A stretch of DNA of 64,000 nt from Mycteria americana (lineage: Eukaryota > Chordata > Aves > Ciconiiformes > Ciconiidae). Within the stretch, counting starts at the first letter, position 1. The number at the start of each line of letters is the position of its first letter. The position numbers were made by a program, and so were the translations under genes. The stretch spans positions 87,899,062 to 87,963,061 of the forward strand of contig NC_134367.1 of assembly GCF_035582795.1 (NCBI RefSeq), written 5' to 3'. Below, one piece after another: positions 1 through 12,700 of this stretch. The notes beneath the pieces are model-generated. The model made no database searches, was not told the origin of the DNA, and saw only the letters and a program-made list of their open reading frames with translations.

Positions 1-3000
1 TGGGAGGGGTCTTTTTTGATTGCATGCATGTGACCCACTGAAAGTGGACCCATTTTGCTGGAAAAATGTTAAATCTTTTAGATTTGTTTTCAGGCAGAAC
101 CATATCTTATTTTCTTTTTTTTTTTTCCTTAGTGACTACATTTTTTCAAACAAAACCTTATTACTTTTAATTGTTCCATGTTTGAAATTCACAAGAAATT
201 TTGCTTTGAACAAGTAGCATTAAAGCGGGACATTTCAAAAATGTTTAGGAAAGGTGACATCTCTTGGATAATGAGGCAGGTAAATGCTCAAACTGATAGC
301 AATGTTATCTAGCACTCATGACATATGAACGAGAGATCTAGAAAAGGACCTTTTGCCTCAGCTTGACCAGACTGTAAATGTCTGGCCTCATTAATCCAGA
401 ATGCTAGGTTAGCCTTTGTTTTAAACTCCCTACGCTGCATAAGAAGGTATCTTAGGCCATTGTTATGTGGTTACTTTAATCAAGCAGATGTCTGCACTGC
501 TGCCAGAAAAGATTGGTCTTGTCTTTTCTCCTCCAGTAACCCACTGCCTTTTCCCTGCTGCTTTCTGTGTCCTAGCTCTAGCGTGCACATAGCAACCCTT
601 TGAATCAGGCCAAAGAACATTATATGTCTGAAAACTAATATCAAGGAAACAAAAAAAAGTCAGTGCTCTTACAAGGAAGCAGGAATGTCCAAGGGTGCAA
701 AGGTGGGTAGGACTGCCCCTTTAATGGACCATTGTAGATTTATACTGAACTGAAATGATCGCATAACCGTGCTTTCAGGGATTCAGAGAAAATAGCACCT
801 AAAGCTGAAGAGAGACCAGCTTATCAGGAAATGGGAGGACCTATCTTAAATCCCAAGTTTTGCATGAAGATCACTTATGATCTCTCTTTCAACATTTCAC
901 AGTTAAAGGTGGAGATGGATACCTATCATATATGGTATATCAGTAATCAGAGCCCACAAAAAAAGATCAGGATACACATCTGCCACCTTTGTTGAAAGTG
1001 CTCTTGCCACCAGCCCAGAGACCATCCTGGAGATGATGTAGGAAAGTCCTTCTGTTGTGGCTGAAGGTCCAATAACCCTGTGAAGGAAGGCATTCCAGAT
1101 TGCCTGGGACAGACCTGGGTGTGAAAAGGAGCATGATGCTCTTGTCAGCTGATTTGGATGCTTACCTGGGAAGAGAGGCTGGAGTTCTGCTCTGGCATAG
1201 TTTACATGTTTCATAGTAAATAGGATGTGGTGAGAGCAAGAATAAACAGTAGACATGAAGAAAATAGAAACCTAAGTTCGTACTGCCAAAGGCCAAGTGT
1301 GCATAAAAGCTTCCTTACTGCAAACTGCACCTGAGACATTCTAAAATCCTGTGTAGATAACATTTAAACTCAATAAGATATCTTGAGGAAAACCAGACAG
1401 CCATCTTGAATGAGGGAGTGAGATACATTTTTTTATGATTATTCCCCTCTACACCAGCAAAATTGGCTGGACACAGAGGAAGAGAAACAACAATAGGTCC
1501 AAATCTTGTAGATATCAGTAGTAAAATCCAGAGATGTGTTTGACACTGCCCCTGTAATTAACATGCACAAACCCAGCCTAATTCTCTTATAGTTTAAAGA
1601 TATGTCTTCCCTGCCTCTTAGGTAATCTAGGCTGGGAAAGCTCATTCCACATCAGTTAGGATTTCTTTTCATTTGAGTCACTTTTTCTATCACAGCAATG
1701 CACAACTGACATGTATGATGTTATTTATGCTATGTATCCAAGTTAATATTCTTATTACTCTGCTGCATATCCCACGACACCTTTGCAGGAGGGGTGATTC
1801 ATCTCAACAGGCTTAGCTAGTGAAACTCTTTAAATAACTGTATGTGAAACATATGGTTCAAGACAGAAAACATTTTGAGAGTGGAATAGAGCCAGGAATA
1901 GCAGCTGTCACTAATACAGTAGAGTGAGATTTGATGTCTCATAGAGGGCAAACCAAAGCAAACTTTAATATCCAAGAATCTTTGAGTTTACAGACTAGTT
2001 AAAAAATAGAGGGCTACAAAGCATGTACTACTTTTAGGTTAAAACTGACTTGTCTTTTCTACCATGGCTCCATTAAAACATTTTGCTTTGTAAGTAGGGC
2101 AAAGTTTCTGTGTGTAGGCAGGCAGAGACAGCTGGGAGTTATCCAGAAGATTCAGAAAAGTGGAAAGCTGGCAGGGAGGAGCTGAGGTGTGTGACAGCAG
2201 ATCAGCTTCAGGACTCAGAGGGGCAGGGGAGTATTCTGCTGATTCATTGCTGGGGCTTAGGTTGGAAGTCAGAGCAGGTGAGACTTGTGTTTGTTCCACT
2301 CTAGCTACTCCAAGTTTTTGTGCCACTCACTCCACTTTGGGGAATCCAGTGCCATCAGGGAGGGATAATAAGACCATGGAAACAGGATTGTCATGAATGG
2401 AAAAAGACTACATTTTCCCTTGGACAGTTTGTATTTGCTGGTTTTGTCTGAAAGAGAAATTGTCTTACACGAAAGTAAAGTGTTTTGCTCTTTGTATGAA
2501 ATTAATACTTGTACCATCTTTCACATTTAAGTAGCTACAGGCTATTAAGTAGGAAAAACATAGAACATCTCCTTTCAATTTGTCTGTCCAATCCATGTAT
2601 TTTTCCATGCCATGTCAGTCCTGGTCTCTGGAGCTGTCATGGGAAAACAGAAATGTTAAATGACACGCCCAGTTCTGGATGACCCCAAGGTCATCCAAAT
2701 GCATGAAGGCAAACCATTCTTTGTTTCCTCTCTTGGCTTTCAGATGTGGGTGTGTCTGGGCAGTAGGAGAGTGATGGTCTCCCTCTGGGGCCATGACTGG
2801 AAGAGAATGCCAAGTCATACCTCAGATTTTACCAGCAGGACACAAGTGGTGGACCCACCTGATGCAGCTAGCTGTGTGCTTGACCCCTTTCTGCTCTTTG
2901 ACATCGCATAATAATGTTGCATGTTGGCTCAAGAGAGGGAATGAAAGATACCATTAAAACTGTAGTGGATAGAGATACCTTTATCAAAACAAGCAATTCA

Positions 3001-3109
3001 AGAATCTAAATAAATGCAATAAAACTGTATTTATTTTCATTCTTCCATGTTTTTCTCCCTTCTTCCATCTCCTACTTCCATTTTCTTCTTGCTCGTTTTC
3101 ACAGAGATG
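1..3109. other. No gene recognised
   Basis: AT-rich sequence. The longest frame (minus, 903-1,256, 117 codons) has no recognisable domain and no convincing splice context. Confidence 0.6.
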
Positions 3110-4530
3110 TAAACATAATACAAGATCTTCGACAGCCATGTTATCTTACTGTAGAACAGCTGTAAGACTTCATTAACACTGAGGGTTTGAACTAAAGATC
3201 ACTTTTCAAAAAACATCCAATCTTGATTTAAAAATTCCTAGAGAGAGAAAATCCACTGTTACTTTTAATAGATTGTTCCTGTGTTCATTACCTTCCCCAA
3301 ACAAAAAAAAAAATCTGTGTGTATAGTCTTGCTTCATTTAGTTCCAATGCCTACCTGCTGGATGTTGTCATACGTTTATCTGCTGGACTGAAAAACCCAT
3401 TATCAATGCTTCCTGCCTAAATTATTAAGGATTTAAAAAGAATAGTTTAGCCATCTATTATCCATGTCCTAGGTAAGGTAAATAACCTGAGTTCCTGGAA
3501 TCTCTCTTTCTTTATGTTTTGGGTTTTTTTTTTTTTCCGAACACTTGAATCATTCTCTTGGCAAGTCTTTGAACTTTCTCCAAGTTGCAACATCAATCCT
3601 GAATTGTATGCATTAGACTGGACATAGCAACAGTCATTCCAGTGCTAGGTGCAGAAGTAAAATTAAAATTCTTTTCCCTGTACATGTGTCCAAGGATTGT
3701 ATTAGCCTTTTTTGATGATTTGCAACACATGGTGGCTGCCATAATATGATTATTCTCATGTGCTTTGACAAGACAAGGCGCAGTATAATCTCCTGTAATT
3801 ATAGCTCTAGTCGGGCTTTATATGTGGCTTTTCTGTTACCACTGTATGTGCTCACCTTCACATCACCCAGTAGCAGTGACCTGCCCTTCACTTTTTATCA
3901 CTGTTCTTTGGGACATCTGCAGGCTTCATCAGTGATAAATTTATGGTGGGGAAGATTGATTTGTTTTTCTTCTACATTATGGGTTAAAATGCTGTGCTAA
4001 AAATAGCACAGGCCTAGAAACATGGCTACACAGAACTGAATTAGTTCTGTTACACAGAACACAATTACTTGGTGATGATTTCCCAATTTTCAAGAGTTTT
4101 TTGAGATCTGCTTATAAGCTAGTGCATTTTTCTAGCTCCTTTAGTCAAAATGCTGTGTAATACCAAGGCAGATATCTGACAGGTTAAGTGGAAGTCTTAG
4201 CATGTTAATACCAATACCTGTTTAATCCTAAACTGTAATCCTATTGAATACTCTGATAGACAAGATCTATTTTCAGTAAGCACGTGTTAGCATCAATATT
4301 CATCTCCTTTTAAACTCTCAGTTAATCAAGTCCTTGATATGCCCTACCATTACTGATGTCAGGCTGGAAGGTGTGTGTTTACCTTTGCTAATTCATTTAC
4401 TCTTTCAAAATACTGTTGCAATATTAGCTTTCAGTTAGTCCTTTCTGAGTTTTCAAGTGTCTTAACTGATATCAACAACTCTTTTATGGTCCAGCAATTG
4501 TAATCACCATTTGACTCTTGGAAAGTCAGA
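3110..4530 (-). mobile_element. Ancient CR1-type LINE relic, antisense
   Basis: On the plus strand the blocks ATCCAATCTTGATTTAAAAA (3,217), TAGACTGGACATAGCAACAG (3,613), AAGGATTGTATTAGCC (3,693) and TGATGTCAGGCTGGAAGG (4,354) appear. These match the reverse complement of the conserved CR1 reverse-transcriptase region as found in old bird and turtle copies, in the expected order. Many indels and stops are present. Boundaries are approximate and it may be two fragments. Confidence 0.6.
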
Positions 4531-6149
4531 GCATAACTTCATTCTTCAACTTTACTTCTTTAATAGGGATATAATATTTGCCTTAATCGTACGATTCATT
4601 TGCATGAGTGGCCAAGTGATCAAAGAGGTTCCCCCAGTTGTAGAGGCTCTGCTGACCTCATGGGACAGCTGGATCATGGACCTGGAGTTTGTCAGGTTAG
4701 TTTCAAGCATTAACACTTTCAGCAGCAGCACGGATTTAAATCACCTCATGCTGTTTTGAAACCACACCCATACACTTGCATCAGTACAAACTTTTTGAAA
4801 GCAGACCTATAAAAGTAACTGCATGAAAGTAAGGTAGCCTGTACATCTTTTGTGTGTGGTAAGTAGGTGACGTGTAAAGAAAAACTGGTTTTGGTTAATC
4901 TGTGTGTTTTCAGCCTAGTGATTGTAAAGAGATTTTAGGAATGAGAGAGATAGGCAAACACACATGGCAATAAAACTTGACCCACAGTGTCTCTACTTGA
5001 TGACAAGTAACAGAGGATGAAATTCCTCTTAGAAATAGAAAAGTGTGGGAAAAATGTTATGATATATAACGTAGTCAAGGTACTAGGCAGATATCAAACC
5101 AGAGACCAGACAGAGAGTTGTGGAGGTCTGGGGGGACAGTGGAGGAGGTTGATTTTTTGATGGAACTGCTGAAAACCATTTAGATAATCTGCACTGCTCA
5201 TGAATTCACTCCCTGTCTGTTGCTCTGTAAAATATTAACAGTCTGGTACATCTCAGCCATTGTTACTCTGATTGCAGTTGTGGTGTTGTGTTTCTTTCTA
5301 AATATTTTTAGAATCCAGATAGAGAGGTTCCATATTCCAGATGAAGCACAGTATGAGAAGGTGGGCAGGGTCGAGAAAGCCCCTTTCTAATACGTAAGTA
5401 ATCTGTGGCACTTGGGCATTAACATTCTGTTTTAAAGATGTTTTGTCTGTTTGGCATAGAGGGGCTGGACATGGCAGTAGGAATCAAGTTCATGGTGTCA
5501 CAGACCTTTCTCAGGCACCTCTCTCGGCTTTTGCTTCACTCATACACACATGCAGAAGTATTTGAGTGGCAACGTTGATTGGGGCACTGTTGCAAATTAT
5601 AGTATAGCTGCACATGGTAGTGCCAGTGAAATAGAAAGCGTAACACGGAGGCAGGAAAGGAGAAGTGGTGGGGCTACAGCAGCTAAGCCCCTCTGTCCCC
5701 AACGCTGACGTTTTAGCGTGGTGGGCCTTGATTGATACCTGTCAGTATTCAAGAAGCTTTCCTGGAACAAGCCACTTGTGCTACAGTGATCTGTTGAGCT
5801 TATCTTTTTCTTCAGAGAAAAAAAAACGATATAAGAAGATCTCATATTCCCTCCACAGTTCTGCATGCCATTCTTTGTGATTACACAAGTGTGTGCGGTT
5901 CAGCAGTATAATCTAAAAACTTTCACTACCAAGAAAAATGTTTTCATGTCTAAGGAACAAAGATGTTTTAATAGAAAAGATAGAATCAAAGGAAACAAGG
6001 ACCGGGAAAGGGTCTCCAGAAATCTTCCCCTTGCCTCATGGCAGGATTCATTTAGACTCATCTTCCAGAGATGGACACTCTACAACTTCCCAGGCAAGTC
6101 ATCACAGCGTTTCAGCACCTTTTTCATTAGGAAGTTTTCCTAGCTTTTT
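4531..6149. other. No gene recognised
   Basis: This stretch separates two antisense CR1 relics. A frame at 4,600-4,705 ending GTCAG before gttagt has an exon-like donor, but nothing else supports it. Confidence 0.55.
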
Positions 6150-6720
6150 CTTGCTGCGATTTAAGCCCATTACCTCTCGTAATAGCCAATGTAAACAAAA
6201 TATTCTTCCCCCTCCTTTTTAAAGAGCCTTTCGTTTGTGAGCAATATCATGTCCCTTTTCCAGCCTTTTCTTCTTGAGGCTAAACCACCTCAGGTCTTGC
6301 ATCTTTTGTCATAGGACACAGTCTAAATCTCTGCTCATCATCATTAGTCTCTGAATTCTCAGGTAGTTCATATTCTTCTTGGAGTGCAGTGCCTGAACTA
6401 CACACAATATTTCAGCTAAAGCCCTGCCATTGTTGAGCACAGCAGAAGGCTTATTTCACACATCTTGCAGGCTCTACTCCTGTTTAGAAGTCCCAGTGTG
6501 GTGTTTGCTTTTTTCACAACACCATGATACTGTTGACTCATGCTTAGCTCGTGATTCAGTATATCCCACAGACTCTTCTAAGAAGAAACCAGCCACTTTT
6601 TTTTCTATCGTGTATTTGTGCAGCTGATTATTCCTGTCCAAATGCAATATTCTGTGTTTATCCCTCTTGAATAGTGCCCAGACAGTGATGAGAGCCCCTC
6701 TTCACTCTTTCTGTAAAATC
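6150..6720 (-). mobile_element. Ancient CR1-type LINE relic, antisense
   Basis: Blocks in antisense CR1 order are seen: ATTACCTCTCGTAATAGCC (6,169), GTGGTGTTTGCTTTTTTCAC (6,499), ATACTGTTGACTCATGCTTA (6,527), TTGTGCAGCTGATTATTCCT (6,615) and TTATCCCTCTTGAATAG (6,658). They correspond to the part of the element that lies 5' of its 3' tail. The relic is heavily degraded. Confidence 0.62.
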
Positions 6721-9700
6721 TTTGCCAACATGTTTTATGTTTCTTATGGCAAAACCCACAAGATACACAGGACTAGCTATTACATGGAAATTTTTTGCCT
6801 TTGGTTTTATGTCTTTATTTGTTTAGAAGGCAAAGGGAATAAGGGTGTTAGATGAGCACCAACTCTATTAGCAAATACTTCATATGCGGACAAGGAGATA
6901 AGAGAAGAAAATTCTCAATCTGTGTGGTAAACTCCATAAATTCTGATTTGTTTAACCAGAGATTAAACCCAGATGTGAAGCAAACAGCATTAAGAAGAAA
7001 AAGGCAGGAGCTGACATTGATTAAACCTTTGTAAAGTTCCATGACGTCAAGCAGATGATTAAAATTTTAGTCGGGAGAAAGATCTCCAGCATGTATAGAT
7101 TTCCTTTGTGTTCTCTTGCAATGCAATCATGACTTCTGATGCAAAGTAATCAAGGAGTTAGTTACGAAGAAAACATCTCTTTCCAATATTTTATAAAAAG
7201 TTGTCTTTATAAAGTGCTTAGCTCACACTTAATAACCAAAATTAAATAAACAGGTCTTCAGTAATTTATTCTGGAGCCAAAACTGGTGCTGAACACTCCT
7301 GAAAATATGACAGAAATAAGAAAACGTGTATAAATAAAACTATCATTAAGTGTGATTCTGAGCACATTTTTTATATCACTAATTCTTTTACTGGTAGACA
7401 TAAGTATTCAGGTGTAGTAGCAACTATGATATAAAATGCTATGCTGATTAAATTTAGCATGTTCAAACCCCACAAAGCACCAGGATTTGTTCTGACCTCA
7501 CTTCTACAGTTTTGGAATCACTGTTCAACTATTCTGTGTTTAAAATTAGTAAAACAGAAACTGGGCCAGATTCATTAATTGGAAAGACACTTATATTTTG
7601 AGCACTGCAATCTGTCTGAGCCTTGAATTCTGGCCTGCTGTAGATGTTTTTTTGTTGATCATCTGATTTATTTCCTCTAGTGTCCCAGAACTAGACCAAG
7701 AATAACTTTGAAGCACCTATTTTTATTGTTTGCATAATCTAGCATTGCTCAAAAAATCTTAAACAGTTATTGATTAAGGTTGTGTTGCAGACTTCAGTGT
7801 GGCATTAACTTTGATAACTAGATAAATACAACAAACAGTGCTCATGGGCCTAGTCAAAGGGTCAGAAAAATACAAGTGTCGAGAAAAATCCTGGCCTGTC
7901 CAATGGATTTTATTTTCGAATATCCTGAACATAGGTGCTGTCCTTGCTATCTGTACTCCTTACAGTATTAATCCCACAAAAACCACAGTTTTGTTAACAG
8001 ATTTCCAGAAGGGTAGGCCCTATATCAAAATGAGTAGATACACATATATAGCCTAAAAGGTTCAATCTGCAGCATGACTGTCTTTCTCAACTTCAATTTG
8101 ACTGTAACATCCTCCAAACAGTTTACCAACAATAACCTATGGAGCTTCACAGTCCATGCATAGGCAAATTATGTTGTACTCTTGCTCCTCTGTTTACAAA
8201 CATACTGAAGGCAACCTTGATTCAGTATTTTCTTACTTCAGTAAAATTCTGCTGAGATTCATAGATAAATCCACTGATGGGCACAGTAATTCTCAAAACT
8301 ATTTTTTGTGAATCTACAAAATTGGCTAATTGCTTGGTGTTGTGGCTTTTCCTCATTTGCATTTGCCAAAGTGCTTTCAAAGAAACTATTCAAACCTTCC
8401 CTAATACTGCAATTTAAGCTTTGGCTCTAGTTACATAGAAAAGATGGAGCAGGACACAGTTTCTGTATCTCTGTATAAGTACAAGGAGAACTAAGAGGTA
8501 ATTACTTATTAAAGAAGTATTTGATTTAGCTACCAAACAGTGGACTGCTGTATCAAGAAAATAATTATCAACAAGCAGTCAGGATGCGTGGTTTCTGCTG
8601 CACACACACGTTGGGATGGATTTTTCCTGTAACTGTGTTTCGGCCATTCATCCTCATTCTCCTCTGTCACACCTCGTGATAAGTGTTGAAGGATACCTTG
8701 AAGCGCAGTCTCGTGGCACTTTCAGTAACAAGAGCCTCACTCCATCGCCATGTATAAATTTCTTTCCTTTTTCTCCCTTTGTTTTAGAAACTGTGTACTT
8801 TTGGCTATTCTCCTCCTCACCCGAGGCTGTGTTTCAGCAGTATATAGTGTGTGTGTGTAGGTTTTGTGCGTTTCATAAATGAAGCGCTTTGGAAACAGTT
8901 GTGGAAGGAGCAGGGGAGTTTACCACTAGAATATCCTTCCAGAGTTTTTCCTGAATCGCCAAATGAGGTAGTCATCTTAATCACTCAATGGACAAGTTAG
9001 ACAGGAAATGCAGAATGTCAAGAATAAGATGGGCTTATTCCTCCAAATGAGAACCCAAACATATTTCTTCAGCTCTGTGTGAGTACTAAGCCACAATCCT
9101 AAAGCTACTACTGTTTCAAGACATGCATTATGGATAGAGAAAGCTCTGAAAAAGGCATCACAGCCTCAGCCTGCAGGAACTCTGCTGACTTGTTTACAGC
9201 ACTTTTGGAGAGACATTTTGATAAAGTACATCTTTTCTAACTGCTCACCTTCTTCAGTTTCTCATTTCTTGTTCTCTTTGATGAAAATACATGTAGGGTA
9301 TCCACTCTGCAAATTACTGTTGGCCAGCTCTGGATCTTATGTATGCAAAATATTATGAATTATTATAGATTTATTTCCTCCATGTGCTGGCAAACTGCTC
9401 CCTGCTGCACCTCCAGGCTCTGTTTTTTGTAATGTGACATACAGGTACTCCACTATAGCTTGTTATGCAGTACTGCAGTTAACAAATCATTCACTAGTAA
9501 AAGATCATAAAACATAGCCTGACCAAAAGTGTGTGGAACTCATTTATATGTAACCAAAACACATCCAAAAAACCCCACAAAACACAAAACTTCCTATGTT
9601 GAGAATTAGCAGAAAGCTCCACCTCATTTTAAAATGAGGAGACATGTCTAAAATAGAATAACCCCTGTTTTGGCTTTTCATTGTCACCCTAGTGCCTGTT

Positions 9701-12700
9701 CCCATATATATTGCAAATTTTTGTGGCAGTCACACAGATGTAACTGTATAGTCAACAAGCATTTTCTTTAATTCATCTTTTCCCTCATATAAAAATAAGT
9801 TGAGACTTGGATTTTCCCTCCTGACAAACCAGCATAAGTAAAATTAATTTGATGGGAAAAAAATACAGCAGTTTGAATCAGGAAACATGATACCTGGCAA
9901 AACCATATTTTGAAGAAAAACTTTCCAGAAAATTAACCATGAAACCTTTCATGTCTGTTGCAGTGCTTGACCTTTCCTTCTCTCCATCTCCTGTGGATAA
10001 GTGCTTCCTCCCATGAACTGTAACATGGTAGCTTTAGCTCTGCAGCCTTTATGGCTCCAGGCAGTAATTTCAGTGAGTGCTCCAGCTTCTACTGGAATTG
10101 CTTCATTTACTTTATAGGGTTTTGCCTAAATTTTCCACTAGTAAAACTGAAGCTTCTCACAGATCTTGCAGTTGGATAGTTATTTTCAGAAAGGAAAGGT
10201 AGGCTGGGGGTCTAGTTTGGGAGCTGGGTTCAAGCCCCTTAGCCACACACCTCTGCTGTCACTCTGTGCTTTCCCTACCAAGGCCCTAGCTTCTAGCTGC
10301 AGAAAGTTAATTTTCTGTGCTGTGTCCAGGGAGACAGGAGCTACTGGGGGTGCACAGTGTGGAGTGTGTGGCTCAGCCTCTTCAGGGAGGAAAGGGAATC
10401 ATAGCAGGGTCTCCCCCACTCGTTATCCATTGAGTTATAAAAGACGCTCCTCTGTGGCGCACATGACGGTAACCTTGCTCAACCCTTGCCTAATGGGCCA
10501 GCTGCCTTGGATGTCAGAGCCAAAGGAAACCTTCCTTTAAGGTCCTGACATGGCCTAGCCTGCAGACCCATATAATCTTCAAGATCTACCTATACCAGTA
10601 GCAGTTCCCCCCCTTCAGTTTCTGGGAGGGGGGGACAACCCCCCTCTGCACCAACCCCTTCCTGGAGATTGTCACCTCTCGCCAGCCTGCCACTGGATGA
10701 GCTCATGTGAGGCATCCTTCTTCCATGGCAAAACCAGCTGGATGACCTGGGCCACAAAATTAAGCTGCTATATTACTACCTTGTCGTGCCTGTAGCAAAA
10801 ATAGTTCACACTGATGAGCAAGGCTAAAACACACAGCTGTTCTTCAGCTGATTCAAGAAGGGATGTGACACCTTTTCTGTCTCAACCAAATTCACTGGAA
10901 GGGGGGAGCTACCTAAACAGCAGTAACAGCCTCAGCCATCCCATTTAAACTGCTGCTCCAGACCTGACAGAGGCTTAGAAGCCTGAGAGACCGAGGCATA
11001 GCCAAATTTTGTGGCTCCAACATAGGCTGAATTACAATAACAGAACAGCTGTGAATTCTCATACAACTTTGTTATATGGCAACTAAGGGCATATTATTTA
11101 TAGTTTTCAGCAATCTTGGAGTCTGTACCCAGGTTCTGCAAACACAGAAGGCCTGGTCCCTTTCCAAGAAAAGAATGGGAACAAAAGTCAGCGAGCATGA
11201 GGATGGCTGGGAAGAGCTGAGGGTTAAACCAAATCCAGCTGCCTCCTAGGAAAATACAGTATTTCTCCTGCAGCCTTTCTTGACAGTTTTGACAGGTTTA
11301 TAAGAGAGCCAATATAGTTTTGAATAGCAAAATTATCTTCATAACCCCTGCAATGCTTGGGTTACCCTGACAGTCTAGACAGCACAGATGTGTCTGCACT
11401 AAGCTGGTGATCCTGCCCTCACCTGTAGCACAGCAGCTGGTTTTCCTATTGATGGCTCTTTTATTTTGTTGATGACTAATGCATCAAGCTGCTGGAAAAT
11501 GAGTTACTCTTCCTCAGCCAGTCAGCATTCAAATATGCAGCTCATATCACTATCTGACTTTTAATTTTTGACCACAGATGCAGCATTTTAAGGGAGGAGG
11601 GTCAGACAAAGACCATGCTCATATCTACCACTTGACATTAAGTTTTTAAGTTCTCAGAGCAAGGGCCAAGTCGCCTTGTGAAGTAGTGCCAGCTCCAAGA
11701 ATAGAATTTCTTTACTCGCCATGTCTTCCTTTCAGCACCCTCCTGTGTGTTTTTTTCCATTGACAGAGTTCGCTTTTTATTCAGGAAACGGATATATCCA
11801 CCCTCCATCTGTGAGCATGTGTGTGCATGTTTTCTTTCTCATAACTTCTCTTTGTGAGCTAATGGGTGTAAGAGTTGCCTTAGTGAGGTCATACTGAGGC
11901 TCAGGCTTTCCAGTCAGTCACAGGCAGGCTTGTGAAGAATACGTGGCTGCAGCTGCTTTGGGTGGAAGCACTGATATGCCTGCTTAACCCCCTGCCCCAC
12001 TCTGTCCCCTCTCCTCACCCACTGGTTAGCTAACCTAAAGATTTTCCTGCAAATCAATCCGGCAGGCTGTAAAGTCTTGGCTCTGTTTTTGAGAATGGGA
12101 AATAAGCTTTGGGTCTACCAGGGATCCATTGGTCAATGGCAGGTGAGCCTGGTTCTTTTTGCATCATCTCAAGGACCATGCAATCGATAGCTTTCTCACC
12201 TTCCTGACATATAACGGGCTTGGGCTGAAGGTCTGATTAGGATTCAGACCATGCTGTTACACGCAGGAAGTGAAGCCAGGATCTTGGAGTATTTGCAAAA
12301 ATAAACACCACCGGCCAAGCCCACCCTGCAACAAATCATCAGCAGCCTCATAAAGGCCCTTTACAGTCCCTGCTGGACATGATGTAAGTGTTGAGTGGCC
12401 TGAGCAGCCCCTCCTCAGTCCTTGCCTGCTCTGGAAACTCTATGTGCACCCAGTTGGGCACACTCCCTCCCTCCTGAGGGTCTGTTGCTGGCAGGGAAGG
12501 GACAGGGTTGCTTTTCAAACTCTGGCATTGATACTTGCTATATGTTCTTCAAAACCCACCTGGACTACACTACTACAGTTGCGTGCCATAGGAACATTAC
12601 GGTCACAAGAGAGGCATCAGGTGGAAAACAAGAGGCAGGGAGTGATATGATTATGACTTTCTGGAGGGGAGCCTTAAGGACATCAGCCACCTTCATTAAA

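Noticed and set aside
903-1256. 117-codon minus-strand open frame
   Set aside because: No recognisable domain and no splice context; this length is compatible with chance.
4560-4710. Possible exon ending at a GTCAG/gttagt donor
   Set aside because: No acceptor, homology or neighbouring exon supports it, and it directly follows a CR1 relic.
10215-10260. tRNA-like string GGGTTCAAGCCCC
   Set aside because: No cloverleaf can be formed from the flanks.
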